A stretch of DNA of 64,000 nt from Rikenellaceae bacterium (GCA_900771335.1 CAAGNP010000028.1:20963-84962); one strand, 5' to 3'; positions 44,574 to 53,781 are shown, counted from the stretch's first letter. Notes: a model not told the origin generated them from the letters alone. Program-made: numbers and translations.

Positions 44574-44634
44574 AGACAAATGGGTTTGTCTTTTTTTACA
44601 AAATCTGAAAAATTGTAGTGAAATATCAGATTTT
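44574..44634 (+). terminator. Terminator-like hairpin and second inverted repeat upstream of ssb
   Basis: AGACAAA (44574-44580) pairs with TTTGTCT (44585-44591) followed by a T run, a compact plus-strand terminator. Immediately after, AAAATCTGA (44600-44608) and TCAGATTTT (44626-44634) form a 9-bp inverted repeat. The remaining 44548-44734 is AT-rich leader for ssb. Confidence 0.55.
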
Positions 44635-44734
44635 CAAAATTCAGCAAAAAACATATCCGACTATATCCGTTTAGAGACTTACTGGTCTGAAAAAATTCCC
44701 CCTCCTTTGTACCGTATTTTTAAAACATAAAATT

Positions 44735-45073
44735 ATGGACAGATCAATTAACAGAATCGAACTCAGGGGGAATGTAGGCACTGCCCCGAGAATTATGGAA
44801 GTGGGAGAGAATAAGGTTATAAGATTCTCCATTGCCACCAATGAGGTATTCAAGGACAGAAGCGGAGTGATCAGGGAGGAGACCACCTGGCACAATATTG
44901 TAGCCTGGAATGGAAAAGGGATGCCCGATTTCAACGACATCAAAAAAGGGATATGTGTCACAGTTATGGGAAGGGTGAGAAATGTCAAATATACCAACTC
45001 TGAGGGTGAGGACAAGTACTTCAATGAGGTACTTGCCAACAGATTGCATATAGAAGATTCTTCCAATATGTAG
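44735..45073 (+). CDS. ssb: Short single-stranded DNA-binding protein without acidic tail
   Basis: A 112-residue OB-fold SSB. The core reads RIELRGNVGTAPR at the start, FSIATNEVF, TTWHNIVAW and GRVRNVKY, matching bacterial SSB. It ends EDSSNM soon after the OB fold; the flexible linker and the acidic DDDIPF-like tip that recruits repair and replication partners are absent. It is therefore either an accessory SSB or one with a different partner interface. The gene stands alone, 46 bases before cysS, with no clear promoter consensus of its own. Confidence 0.85.
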   Translation: MDRSINRIELRGNVGTAPRIMEVGENKVIRFSIATNEVFKDRSGVIREETTWHNIVAWNGKGMPDFNDIKKGICVTVMGRVRNVKYTNSEGEDKYFNEVLANRLHIEDSSNM

Positions 45074-45092
45074 AATGAATCAAAAAAAGAGG

Positions 45093-45100
45093 TAACTTTG
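45093..45100 (+). promoter_or_regulatory. Promoter -7 element for cysS
   Basis: TAACTTTG matches TAnnTTTG and lies 19 bases before the cysS ATG. No good -33 element is seen. Confidence 0.45.
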
Positions 45101-45119
45101 TCGCCTTAACAGTATCATT

Positions 45120-46592
45120 ATGGAGAGAGAAATTTTACTTTATAACACATTATCGAGAAGGAAAGAGATTTTTAAACCTATAACTCCGGGTATGGTGGGG
45201 CTATATGTATGTGGTCCTACAGTATATGGTGACGCGCACCTGGGCCATGCAAGACCCGGTGTCACATACGATGTCCTGGTGAGGATGTTCCGTTACATGG
45301 GGTATAAAGTGAGATATGTGAGAAACATCACAGATGTAGGACACCTGGAGCATGATGCTGACGAAGGTGAGGACAAGATCGCAAAAAAGGCAAAGCTTGA
45401 GTCTCTCGAACCTATGGAGGTGGCTCAGGAGTATACATTGAGATACCAGGAGGCTATGAAAAAACTCAATACATGTCCACCAAGTATTGAGCCTCGTGCA
45501 TCAGGACACATTATTGAGCAGATTGCCCTTGTGGAGAAGATCTTCGATGCAGGTTTTGCATACGAGAGCAACGGTTCCGTATATTTCGATGTAAGGGCTT
45601 TTCACGAAAAATACAATTATGGAGAGTTGTCAGGCAGGGTTCTGGACGATATGATCTCAAATACAAGAGATCTCGACGGACAGAGCGACAAGAGATCCCC
45701 TCTTGATTTCGCCCTGTGGAAGAAAGCTTCTCCGGAGCATATCATGAAATGGCCTTCGCCATGGAGCGACGGTTTCCCCGGATGGCATCTTGAGTGTTCG
45801 GCCATGAGTGCAAAATACTTGGGTGATGAGTTTGATATCCATGGTGGCGGTATGGACCTTCTGTTCCCTCACCATGAGTGTGAACTGGCACAGAACAAGG
45901 CTTCAAGGGGTAAAGGTGGAGTGAGATACTGGATGCACAACAATATGATTACCATTGAGGGTAAGAAGATGGGCAAGTCGTATGGCAACTTCATCACCCT
46001 GGATGAGCTGTTTACAGGGAAGCACCCTATTCTGGTGCAGCCATACTCACCTATGACTATCCGTTTCTTTATCCTTCAAGCCCACTACCGCAGTACACTG
46101 GACTTCAGTAATGATGCACTTCAGGCTGCAGAAAAGGGTCTCAAGAGGATTATGCAGGCAGTCAAGGATGTAAAATCACTTGCAGTCAAAGGTGCTGGTG
46201 AAGACAATAAGGAGATTCTGGCTATATACAACAATGTTATGGATGCTGTTTGCGATGATGTGAATACTCCTATTGCCCTGTCTCATCTGTTTGATGCAGT
46301 GAGACTGATAAATCAGGTCAAGGATTCCCAATTGTCCATCAATCAGAATGACAAAGCCCTTCTCGATGAGTTGTTCCTGAAATTTATCCCAGAGGTGTTG
46401 GGTCTTGTGGATGAGTCTGCCGGCAATGGCTCGGAGGAGCTTGTTGGTGGCCTTGTAGAGATGATACTGGATGTAAGAAAAGTAGCAAAATCCAATAAGG
46501 ACTTTGCTACCAGTGATCTTATCCGAGACAAACTCAAAGCTTTGGGTGTTCAGATTAAGGACACCAAAGACGGAGTAGAATGGACTCTTTAG
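45120..46592 (+). CDS. cysS: Cysteinyl-tRNA synthetase
   Basis: Class I synthetase charging tRNA-Cys. The 490-residue protein shows the zinc/HIGH region [16 protein letters not shown], further zinc ligands in WHLECSAMS and PHHECELAQ, and the second ATP motif [10 protein letters not shown] (KMSKS equivalent with Gly in place of Ser). The C-terminal anticodon-binding helices end [14 protein letters not shown]. Length is normal. Its stop overlaps the convergent lipoprotein gene by 4 bases. Confidence 0.96.
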   Translation: MEREILLYNTLSRRKEIFKPITPGMVGLYVCGPTVYGDAHLGHARPGVTYDVLVRMFRYMGYKVRYVRNITDVGHLEHDADEGEDKIAKKAKLESLEPMEVAQEYTLRYQEAMKKLNTCPPSIEPRASGHIIEQIALVEKIFDAGFAYESNGSVYFDVRAFHEKYNYGELSGRVLDDMISNTRDLDGQSDKRSPLDFALWKKASPEHIMKWPSPWSDGFPGWHLECSAMSAKYLGDEFDIHGGGMDLLFPHHECELAQNKASRGKGGVRYWMHNNMITIEGKKMGKSYGNFITLDELFTGKHPILVQPYSPMTIRFFILQAHYRSTLDFSNDALQAAEKGLKRIMQAVKDVKSLAVKGAGEDNKEILAIYNNVMDAVCDDVNTPIALSHLFDAVRLINQVKDSQLSINQNDKALLDELFLKFIPEVLGLVDESAGNGSEELVGGLVEMILDVRKVAKSNKDFATSDLIRDKLKALGVQIKDTKDGVEWTL

Positions 46593-47593
46593 TCTTTATA
46601 AATTATCCTTTTTGTAAAGATGTAGTTATATGAACCTGCGGGGGTGCTGAATTCAGACAGTTTCTCCCGCTTGTCATTATATACAAGGTGTTTGGCGCCA
46701 CCATCCACAGCGATATAGGTGTATTTGCTGTTGGCAGATCTTCCTACACCTGTAATGCCTTTGCCTGTGTAGATAATCTGATGTGATTTTGAGGAGATGT
46801 TTGTAAGGCATACCTCACTATCTGTATATGTGAGTACGTCGTTTATATCCTTTCCCAGATGCATGTCTCCGCTTGTGCCGACAGGCACCTCTATGGAATC
46901 AGAGATGGTCTGTGTAGGGATGTCGAATGTACATAGACCGTAACCTGGACAAGAGACTGTTATAAAAGAGGTGTTGGTAACCATAAATTTCTTGGGTTCA
47001 GCCGGTGTCTGTACAGTTTTCTCAAGTTTGTGGGTGGCGTGTCCGTAGATCTCAATACCTTTTTTACCGGCAATATACATGAAGTCATTGTCTACATATA
47101 TCGCTGAACCACCATTTGATACTGGTACTTTGGCGATAAGTTTGTAATTTGCCAGTGTAGAGTATACTGAGATATAGGCAGTAGTGTCAGGATCGTTGAG
47201 AATATACATATTGCTTCCGGCCAGTGTCATAGCGACAGGATTTGATAGATCGGAAAGTATGTTGTTCTCTGTAATTTTGAATCTGCTCATATCTATGACA
47301 GGCATCATGTCATAGTTTGAGAGGAGAGGGTAGCCGTTTCCGGCATTGTCCATAAACATACCATGATATTCACCCTTAGGGGGCATCTCATTGGCGCCTG
47401 ACATAGATGTTCCCTCCAGTTCAAGAGCCTCTTCGTTATATCCTATCATATCAATAGGGGAGTGATAACCACCCTCATTGATGAGGATAGCGAGGGGATA
47501 CGATTCATTCTCTTCCGGCTTTATCTTGTTGTCGCAGGAGGTGAATGTAAAGGCAAGTGCCAGTGCTGTAAGAAAGGCAAGTGTTCTATTCAT
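46589..47593 (-). CDS. Beta-propeller lipoprotein, BtuG-like
   Basis: A 334-residue lipoprotein (FTSC, Cys20) composed of repeated four-strand blades such as [20 protein letters not shown] and [20 protein letters not shown], consistent with a seven-bladed propeller. The N-terminal [20 protein letters not shown] parallels the BtuG-like protein at 52642-53739 (VYILNNGNYASNDASLTLY), so the two may be distant paralogues. It lies last in a miaB-osmC-lipoprotein cluster, overlapping osmC by 8 bases. It has no riboswitch, and its ligand is unknown. Confidence 0.65.
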   Translation of the reverse strand: MNRTLAFLTALALAFTFTSCDNKIKPEENESYPLAILINEGGYHSPIDMIGYNEEALELEGTSMSGANEMPPKGEYHGMFMDNAGNGYPLLSNYDMMPVIDMSRFKITENNILSDLSNPVAMTLAGSNMYILNDPDTTAYISVYSTLANYKLIAKVPVSNGGSAIYVDNDFMYIAGKKGIEIYGHATHKLEKTVQTPAEPKKFMVTNTSFITVSCPGYGLCTFDIPTQTISDSIEVPVGTSGDMHLGKDINDVLTYTDSEVCLTNISSKSHQIIYTGKGITGVGRSANSKYTYIAVDGGAKHLVYNDKREKLSEFSTPAGSYNYIFTKRIIYKD

Positions 47594-47996
47594 AAATGTA
47601 TGTTATATTTTTGATTACATCAGGATGCAGACTGTTTGCTACAGGGCATGTTTTGGCAGCAGCCTCGATGATTCTTTTTTGTTTGTCTGTGTAGTTGGCA
47701 TCTTTAGGGAAGTGTACGTCGATTTTTATCTCAGCCACTCTGCGTGGATTTGCAGCCATTATTTTCTCTATTTCAAGAGTTGTGCCGTCGATAGAGAATC
47801 CGTGTGTATTGGCAGCTATGCCTATGATTGTAAGCATGCAGCTTCCAAGTGATGAAGCGAACATGTCTGTAGGTGAGAAGAATTCGCCTTTGCCGTTGTT
47901 GTCAAGAGGGGCGTCAGTGATAATTTTGTTCCCTGATTGGATATGCTCTATCTCGGTTCTGAGGTTGCCGAGATACTGTGTTCTCATTTTAGTCAT
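47586..47996 (-). CDS. OsmC-family peroxiredoxin-like protein
   Basis: A 136-residue OsmC/Ohr-fold protein, a family that reduces organic hydroperoxides with two reactive cysteines. The two expected cysteines are present: in FASSLGSCMLTI (about residue 53) and in TCPVANSLHPDV (about residue 121). Members of the YhfA-like subgroup have this short length. It starts 13 bases after the miaB stop and overlaps the following lipoprotein gene by 8 bases. Confidence 0.85.
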   Translation of the reverse strand: MTKMRTQYLGNLRTEIEHIQSGNKIITDAPLDNNGKGEFFSPTDMFASSLGSCMLTIIGIAANTHGFSIDGTTLEIEKIMAANPRRVAEIKIDVHFPKDANYTDKQKRIIEAAAKTCPVANSLHPDVIKNITYIYE

Positions 47997-48009
47997 AATC
48001 TTATTTTTT

Positions 48010-49341
48010 TTATTGTTTTACAATTTCACTTAACAAGGTGGCTGAGGTGCAGCCTGTCACTTTTACATAAACATAGTCTCCCGCCTTGTGACCACAAGCG
48101 GGGAATACACAAACTTTGTTGCCCGGGGTCCTTCCGAAAAGCTCCTCTTTATTCTTTTTGGAGGTCCCTTCGATAAGGACTTCAAATATCTTGCCAACAT
48201 CTTTCTGGTTGCTCTCAAGGGAGTGCTTGTTCTGAAGCTCTATGATCTCGTTGAGGCGGCGGGTCTTCTCCTGCAGTGGGACATCATCTTCGAAGTGGCG
48301 TGCAGCGTAGGTGTTGGGCCTCATGGAGTACTGGAACATGAAAGCGTAGTCATATTTGACCTCTTCCATCAGAGACAGGGTCGCTTCGTGGTCCTCAAGT
48401 GTCTCAGAGCAGTAGCCGGCTATAATGTCTGTGGTGATGGCGGCATTCGGGATAATCTCCCTGATTTTGTGGATCCTCTCCATATATTTTGCCCTGTCGT
48501 ATTTGCGGTTCATCTTTTCGAGCATTCTGTCGCTGCCCGATTGGACAGGAAGGTGTATATGGGTGCAGATGTTAGGATACATTGCCATAGAGTAGAGGAC
48601 TCCATTGCCCATGTCTTTGGGGTGTGAGGTGGAGAATCTCACCCTCAATAATGGGTTGATCAGTGCTACCATCTCGATCAATTGGGCAAAATTTGTCGTA
48701 TTTGTGGGATTTTCAGGATCTATCCAGAGGTATGAATCGACATTTTGGCCCAGCAGGTTGACCTCTCTGTACCCTTGTCTGAAGAGTTCTGTGGCCTCTC
48801 TTACTATTGAGTGGGGATCTCTGCTCCTCTCCGAGCCCCTTACATATGGGACGATGCAGTATGTGCACATATTGTTGCATCCCCTCATGATGGAGATATA
48901 TGCACTTACACCATTCTTGTCTGTCCTGACCGGGGTGATGTCTGCATATGTCTCATGGCGGGAGAGCTTGATATCGATCTGCTTGGGAGATGTGGTGATC
49001 TCTTTAATCAGTTCGGGGAGTCTTCTGTATGTGTCGGGTCCTGCTACAATGTTTACGACCGGATGCTCAAGGAGTTTCTCCTTAACCCTTTCGGCCATAC
49101 ATCCGAGGATACCTACGACAAGATCCTTTCTCTTTCTCTTCTCCTGAAGGAAATGATCCAGTCTTCCCCACACTCTCTGTTCTGCATTGTCTCTGATTGA
49201 GCAGGTGTTGACCAGAATCAAGTCGGCACTCTCGATTGAGTCGCAAGACTCATAACCCTCCTTTTGGAGAATTGAGAGTACAAGTTCGCTGTCATAGACG
49301 TTCATTTGACAGCCGTATGTTTCAATATAGACCTTATTCAT
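48010..49341 (-). CDS. miaB: tRNA-2-methylthio-N6-dimethylallyladenosine synthase
   Basis: Radical-SAM methylthiotransferase that converts i6A37 to ms2i6A37 in tRNAs reading UNN codons. The 443-residue protein has the UPF0004 domain cysteines (YGCQMN, NTCSIRDNA, GCMAER), the radical-SAM cluster CNNMCTYCIVPYVRG and a C-terminal TRAM domain. The MiaB subgroup is indicated by close match in YGCQMNVYDSE and length. A promoter element TATCTTTG ends 5 bases before the ATG, implying a near-leaderless transcript that probably continues into osmC and the lipoprotein gene. Confidence 0.94.
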   Translation of the reverse strand: MNKVYIETYGCQMNVYDSELVLSILQKEGYESCDSIESADLILVNTCSIRDNAEQRVWGRLDHFLQEKRKRKDLVVGILGCMAERVKEKLLEHPVVNIVAGPDTYRRLPELIKEITTSPKQIDIKLSRHETYADITPVRTDKNGVSAYISIMRGCNNMCTYCIVPYVRGSERSRDPHSIVREATELFRQGYREVNLLGQNVDSYLWIDPENPTNTTNFAQLIEMVALINPLLRVRFSTSHPKDMGNGVLYSMAMYPNICTHIHLPVQSGSDRMLEKMNRKYDRAKYMERIHKIREIIPNAAITTDIIAGYCSETLEDHEATLSLMEEVKYDYAFMFQYSMRPNTYAARHFEDDVPLQEKTRRLNEIIELQNKHSLESNQKDVGKIFEVLIEGTSKKNKEELFGRTPGNKVCVFPACGHKAGDYVYVKVTGCTSATLLSEIVKQ

Positions 49342-49346
49342 AACTG

Positions 49347-49354
49347 CAAAGATA
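49347..49354 (-). promoter_or_regulatory. Promoter -7 element directly before miaB
   Basis: Reads TATCTTTG on the minus strand and ends 5 bases before the miaB ATG, so the transcript would be leaderless or nearly so. It diverges from the element at 49374-49381. Confidence 0.5.
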
Positions 49355-49373
49355 ACTTTTTTATATCTTTTTG

Positions 49374-49381
49374 TATATTTG
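49374..49381 (+). promoter_or_regulatory. Promoter -7 element for the LEA-2 lipoprotein
   Basis: TATATTTG matches TAnnTTTG and lies 22 bases before the ATG at 49404. It overlaps the alternative N-terminal extension from 49371, which I therefore reject. Confidence 0.5.
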
Positions 49382-49403
49382 TAGCGAAAAACCGAAGATA
49401 TTT

Positions 49404-49874
49404 ATGAGAAGATTAACTCTGATTTTTATTGTATGCTTGGCTGTTCTGTCCGGCTGTTCCCCTGCCAAGCAGCTGTATATTGACAAAATTAGTCTTTCGG
49501 GGTTCAGGATGGAGAGTTCGACTGAGGCGAATGTTACATTTGATTTTCTGGTAAACAATATGGCGCAGTATCCTATAAGCCTCACTTTTATGGAGGCTAC
49601 CATCAAAAAGGATATGGATCTGTTCGCTTTCATATCACTTGAAGATACCGCTACGGTAGCACCTCTTGCCAAAGAGCATGTAAAGGTGCCGATAGACATA
49701 ACATTGTGTGATCCCATGTCTCTGCTCTCCATGGGATTGAACATCAGCAAATGGGATATAAACGCCTTTACAATATCGGGTAAAGTCTCGTTGGCGGGGA
49801 AAAATGGGAGCAAGCATACTCACAAGATCAAAGAGATGCCCTTAGGCACATTGTTAAAACGTTTGGAGAAATAG
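49404..49874 (+). CDS. LEA-2/WHy-type lipoprotein
   Basis: A 156-residue lipoprotein (VLSGC, Cys18). The mature part is a single beta-sandwich-like domain with the LEA type 2 pattern: LSGFRMESSTEANVTFDFLVNN, then LTFMEATIKK and a late WDINAFTISGKVSL. Such domains occur in plant desiccation proteins and in many bacterial envelope proteins; the role here is unknown. It is followed 1 base after its stop by a SPOR-like gene, suggesting a two-gene envelope operon. Confidence 0.72.
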   Translation: MRRLTLIFIVCLAVLSGCSPAKQLYIDKISLSGFRMESSTEANVTFDFLVNNMAQYPISLTFMEATIKKDMDLFAFISLEDTATVAPLAKEHVKVPIDITLCDPMSLLSMGLNISKWDINAFTISGKVSLAGKNGSKHTHKIKEMPLGTLLKRLEK

Positions 49875-49875
49875 T

Positions 49876-50355
49876 ATGAAAAAGGCAATTGTAATTCTAT
49901 ATTCATTCCTTGCTTTCTCTGTTTTGTCTCATGCTCAGGAGATTGTAAGGGCTCAGGCAGATACCATCCCACAGGTCGACACTCTGGTTCAGGAGGTGTA
50001 TGTGGAGAAGGTGTTTGAGGTTCTTGACGGGCAAATTGCCGCTTCGGATTCATTGGAGAGTATGATGGCTGAATACAGGGCCAGGAACCATTCCAGAAAT
50101 GTCCAGGTGTACAGGTTGAGGATTTTCTTCGATAATAAGCAGGATGCAAGATCTGTCTCTGAGCAGGTCGTTAACCTTTTCAAGGAACAATATCCGGACA
50201 TTCCTGTTTTCAGGGGGTATACCAATCCCTATTTCAAAGTGACTGTAGGAAATTTCAGGTCGAAATCTGAGGCGATGAAGTTTCTTAACCAAATAAAAGA
50301 GCAATACCCTTCTGTCTTTCTTGTCAGAGAGACCTTTTCTGCCAATGAGGCTTGA
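49876..50355 (+). CDS. Secreted SPOR-domain-like protein
   Basis: A 159-residue exported protein with a signal peptide (ending SHAQ). Residues about 75-150 match the SPOR fold: VQVYRLRIFFDNKQDARSV, an intervening helix, then FKVTVGNFRSKSEAMKFL. SPOR domains bind denuded glycan strands at division septa, so a role in division or wall remodelling is plausible. It is co-directional with and 1 base after the LEA-2 lipoprotein. The usual glutamine-rich SPOR entry (xQxGxF) is replaced by VQVYRLRIFF. Confidence 0.75.
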   Translation: MKKAIVILYSFLAFSVLSHAQEIVRAQADTIPQVDTLVQEVYVEKVFEVLDGQIAASDSLESMMAEYRARNHSRNVQVYRLRIFFDNKQDARSVSEQVVNLFKEQYPDIPVFRGYTNPYFKVTVGNFRSKSEAMKFLNQIKEQYPSVFLVRETFSANEA

Positions 50356-50363
50356 ATCTGCCG

Positions 50364-50392
50364 TTGACAAATAAAAAATTTTTATAACTTTG
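50364..50392 (+). promoter_or_regulatory. Promoter for the cobalamin riboswitch transcript
   Basis: TTG at 50364-50366 and TAACTTTG at 50385-50392 are 18 bases apart. The riboswitch begins within a few bases downstream. Confidence 0.6.
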
Positions 50393-50395
50393 CAC

Positions 50396-50570
50396 TGAAT
50401 CAGGTGTGGATGGTGTCATTTCGGCATAATCCAGTAATAGGGAATCAGGTGTGAATCCTGAACTATACCCGTAGCTGTAAGTTCTGTTATACCCTTGGCT
50501 ATCTTGGCCACTGTCTGAAACGGATGGGAAGGCGCCAAAGGGAGAACAAGTCAGAAGACCTGCCGGATTC
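50396..50570 (+). promoter_or_regulatory. Cobalamin (AdoCbl) riboswitch
   Basis: The conserved cobalamin-aptamer blocks are present in order: GGGAATCAGGTGTGAATCC, ACCCGTAGCTGTAAG, the GCCACTG B12-box segment, GGGAAGGCG, and the closing CAGAAGACCTGCC. P1 can form between AATCAGG near 50398 and the 3' CCTGCCGGATT. It lies 44 bases before a TonB receptor start. Binding of cobalamin should turn off the downstream transport genes. The 50571-50614 stretch probably holds the expression platform. Confidence 0.93.
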
Positions 50571-50614
50571 ATAAATAAGAGACCTCGGGTAAAGGACTCC
50601 CAAAACCAGATTTA

Positions 50615-52630
50615 ATGCAGGTATTATATCATTTTAAAGGGGCTTTTGTAGCCGCATTTCTATTGTTGATATGTGGTGGCTCTTTGTGTGCCCAGTCTTT
50701 GGATCTGGATACGGTGAAGGTAGAGAATCTCGATCAGATGGTGGTAACGGCCAAGGGGAAACCCTCTTCCACCAAGCAGAGTGTCCCCATCCAGACGATG
50801 GACAGAAAGGCAATAGAGAGGCTTGGAATTCAGGATCTCTTCGAGGCGGTGAGGATGTTTTCAGGGGTGAGTCTCAAGGATTATGGCGGAATAGGTGGTG
50901 TCAAGACTGTATCTATAAGGAATATGGGTTCGCAGCACACTGCAATTTGTTATGATGGTATCACCATGTCAAACGCGCAAAGCGGGCAGATAGATATAGG
51001 CCGTTTCTCAATGGACAATGTGGACCAGATAACCCTCTCCATTGGGCAGTCTGATGACATATTCCAGACTGCGAGGATGTTTGCCTCAGCAGGTGCTTTG
51101 AATATCATCACCCGGACCCCAGAGTTCAGGGACAAGTCTGCAAATGTGGAGGCTTCCATGAGGGTAGCTTCATTTGGTACTTATAATCCCTATATTATGT
51201 ATCAGCAGAGACTCTCGAAGGGGTGGTCGTTTTCCATTAATGGTGACTGGCTCAAATCGGATGGAGAGTACCCTTTCAAGATAAAGAACGGGGAGAGTTA
51301 TGAAGAGTATACCAGGATCAATAGTCAGGTCAATACTTTCAGGGGAGAGGTAAATGTTTTCGGCAATATGGGCAAAGGGGGGACACTTAATCTGAAAGGG
51401 AATTACCTCTACTCAGAAAGGGGACTTCCGGGCTCCGTGGTGCTCTACAGACAGGAGGCAAATGAGTGGCTGTGGGACAGGACAGGATTCGGCAGTGCAA
51501 ACTACCGCAACGATCTGTCGGAGTCGTTCTCCCTGATGGCAAACCTCAAGTACACTTACAATTGGAACAGGTATTTGACCCTCAGTGACATCTATATCAC
51601 AGGTAAAGATGAGACCTACTATACTCAGAACGAGTATTATGGTTCGGTGGCAGGAGAGTACAGGCTTTCGGAGAGGGTGAAATTTACAGTGGCGGAAGAT
51701 TATTTCATAAATACCCTTGATGCCACATTGCCCGATTTTGCATACCCGACCAGATACACCTCCCTTACCTCTGTGGCGGGGCAATATAAGGACAGCAGAT
51801 TGACCCTTACTGCATCTTTGCTGGGTACATATATCACAGAAGATGTAAAGGTGGGGGAGGCTGCAGATGACAAGAGGAGGCTTTCACCTTCTGTCAGTGT
51901 CTCATACAAGCTCTTTGAAAATGCCAACTTCAGGATAAGGGGCTCTTACAAGGATGCTTATCGTGCCCCGAATTTCAATGATCTCTATTATTCGAGGGTA
52001 GGAAACAGGAAGCTCTCTCCCGAGAAGGCGTCCCAATTCAATCTGGGTGCCACATGGAGCGGCGTACTGTGGAGTGACAGGATCGATTATGCATCCTTTT
52101 CTGTAGATGGCTATGCCAATTTGGTAAAGGACAAAATCGTCGCTATCCCTACCATGTTCATATGGAGGATGATGAATATGGGCAAGGTGGCAATGGGTGG
52201 TGCGGATGTGAACGGCAGTGCTGTGATAACTCTCCCGGAAATGATGTCCCTCTCATTGAATGCCAACTACTCTTTACAATATGCGGTAGATATCTCAGAT
52301 CCGGAGTCAAAGACATATCTGCACCAGATACCATATACCCCCAGACACTCCGGGAGTGTTACCCTCTCGTGGAAGAGCAGGTGGCTGAATGTCAGTTATC
52401 TGTGTGTAGCCGTAGGGGAGAGATACTCTTTTCCCCAGAATACACGGTCAAACCTGATAGAGGGATATTTTGACCACTCGGTCACACTCAGCAGAGCTTT
52501 TGAAATAGGGGAGCATACCCTCTCCCTTGTGGCAGAGGTGCTCAATATCGGAGATGTGAATTATGAGGTGGTCCAGTATTACCCAATGCCGGGGAGATCA
52601 TACAGGCTTACATTGAAATATAAATTTTAA
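50615..52630 (+). CDS. btuB: TonB-dependent cobalamin receptor BtuB
   Basis: A 671-residue outer-membrane receptor: signal peptide (ending SLCAQ), plug domain from about residue 38 (MVVTAKGKPSSTKQSVPIQ, then SIRNMGSQHTAICYDG) and a 22-strand barrel ending SYRLTLKYKF with the C-terminal aromatic residue. Control by a cobalamin riboswitch and the downstream BtuG-like gene point to vitamin B12 rather than a sugar or siderophore. There is no N-terminal carboxypeptidase-like extension, unlike SusC-type receptors. The start at 50615 gives the complete signal peptide. Confidence 0.93.
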   Translation: MQVLYHFKGAFVAAFLLLICGGSLCAQSLDLDTVKVENLDQMVVTAKGKPSSTKQSVPIQTMDRKAIERLGIQDLFEAVRMFSGVSLKDYGGIGGVKTVSIRNMGSQHTAICYDGITMSNAQSGQIDIGRFSMDNVDQITLSIGQSDDIFQTARMFASAGALNIITRTPEFRDKSANVEASMRVASFGTYNPYIMYQQRLSKGWSFSINGDWLKSDGEYPFKIKNGESYEEYTRINSQVNTFRGEVNVFGNMGKGGTLNLKGNYLYSERGLPGSVVLYRQEANEWLWDRTGFGSANYRNDLSESFSLMANLKYTYNWNRYLTLSDIYITGKDETYYTQNEYYGSVAGEYRLSERVKFTVAEDYFINTLDATLPDFAYPTRYTSLTSVAGQYKDSRLTLTASLLGTYITEDVKVGEAADDKRRLSPSVSVSYKLFENANFRIRGSYKDAYRAPNFNDLYYSRVGNRKLSPEKASQFNLGATWSGVLWSDRIDYASFSVDGYANLVKDKIVAIPTMFIWRMMNMGKVAMGGADVNGSAVITLPEMMSLSLNANYSLQYAVDISDPESKTYLHQIPYTPRHSGSVTLSWKSRWLNVSYLCVAVGERYSFPQNTRSNLIEGYFDHSVTLSRAFEIGEHTLSLVAEVLNIGDVNYEVVQYYPMPGRSYRLTLKYKF

Positions 52631-52641
52631 AATTATTTGAT

Positions 52642-53739
52642 ATGAAAAAGTGTTTTGTACTTCTGCTGACAGTTTTATTAAGTGTTGTTACCTCCTGTGA
52701 TAAAAACGGAGGGGAGAATGTTCCCCCTGCAGTGGTGACAGAGGGTGTTTACATTCTCAATAATGGCAATTATGCATCCAATGATGCCTCTCTAACTCTC
52801 TATGACCCGGAGTCAAAGGGTACATCTGCCAATGTTTTTGAGAGCGCCAATGGTAAAAAGCTCGGTGACCTGGCCCAGGATATGCTCGTGTACGGTGGTA
52901 AAATGTATATAGCCGTATATAACTCAAAGGTGATTTTCGTTACCGACAGAAAAGGGAAGATATTGAAAGAGCTCAGAATCTTCGAGGATGGTGGTCCGAA
53001 TTTGTCGCCAAGGGCCCTGCTGGGTCACAATGGCAAAGTGTATGCTACCATGTATGAAGGTTTTCTGGCACAGATAGATACCCTTGATTTTTCGAGAAAA
53101 CTGATTGAAGTGGGAGATAACCCGGAGGGTCTTGCAGCAGTGGATGACAAGGTGTTTGTGGCCAATTCCGGAGGTATGAACTTCACAGTGGGTAAAGATT
53201 ATGGCAACACCGTTTCGGTCGTTACAGTTCAGGATATTCTGCAGGAGGTGGCTACCATTGAGGTGGCTTCAAATCCCACCAAACTGCTGACCAATATCAG
53301 AGGTGAGATATTCCTGATCTCTATGGGAGACTATGTTTCTGTGCCCAACACTCTTCAGAGAATTGACCCCAGAAGTTATGATGTGCAGGTCCTTACAGAC
53401 CGACCTGTAACCTATATGGCTATGGGTTCAGACAGCAGGCTTTACTATATCTCTGCCCAATATGATGAGAACTGGAACGCTATCAGTTCTGTGGGTGTAT
53501 ACAATACACTTACCGGGCTGATGGAGGCAGATTTTCTTGTGGATGACGGTACTGTGATAAAGAGTGCCCCTTCATTTATATCGGTGGATCCTGTGACTGA
53601 TGATGTGTATATAGGTACTTCAGACTATGTCAGTGAAGGTGATATTTATGTTTTTGCAAAAGATAAAACATTAAGGCACACTTTTGGCAGTGGTGGGTTA
53701 AATCCTATCGGGGCCTATTTTATGATGGGGCTGAAATAG
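52642..53739 (+). CDS. btuG: Surface B12-capturing beta-propeller lipoprotein BtuG
   Basis: A 365-residue lipoprotein (VVTSC, Cys19) with repeated YncE/DUF5074-like blades, for example NPEGLAAVDDKVFVANSGG and NPTKLLTNIRGEIFLIS. In Bacteroides, BtuG is a surface-exposed seven-bladed propeller that binds cobalamin very tightly and hands it to BtuB. Here the gene directly follows btuB (11 bases), under the same riboswitch, which supports the assignment more than sequence identity that I cannot measure. No other cobalamin genes (btuCDF, cob) follow; rpoN is next. Confidence 0.82.
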   Translation: MKKCFVLLLTVLLSVVTSCDKNGGENVPPAVVTEGVYILNNGNYASNDASLTLYDPESKGTSANVFESANGKKLGDLAQDMLVYGGKMYIAVYNSKVIFVTDRKGKILKELRIFEDGGPNLSPRALLGHNGKVYATMYEGFLAQIDTLDFSRKLIEVGDNPEGLAAVDDKVFVANSGGMNFTVGKDYGNTVSVVTVQDILQEVATIEVASNPTKLLTNIRGEIFLISMGDYVSVPNTLQRIDPRSYDVQVLTDRPVTYMAMGSDSRLYYISAQYDENWNAISSVGVYNTLTGLMEADFLVDDGTVIKSAPSFISVDPVTDDVYIGTSDYVSEGDIYVFAKDKTLRHTFGSGGLNPIGAYFMMGLK

Positions 53740-53773
53740 CGGACCCATTGTAGATGGTAAGCCGAAAATTTTA

Positions 53774-53781
53774 TATATTTG
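53774..53781 (+). promoter_or_regulatory. Promoter -7 element for rpoN
   Basis: TATATTTG matches TAnnTTTG and precedes the rpoN ATG by 19 bases, separating it from the B12 operon. Confidence 0.5.

Noticed and set aside
50324..50572. An 82-residue minus-strand reading frame
   Set aside because: It is antisense to the cobalamin riboswitch, which fully explains the sequence conservation there.
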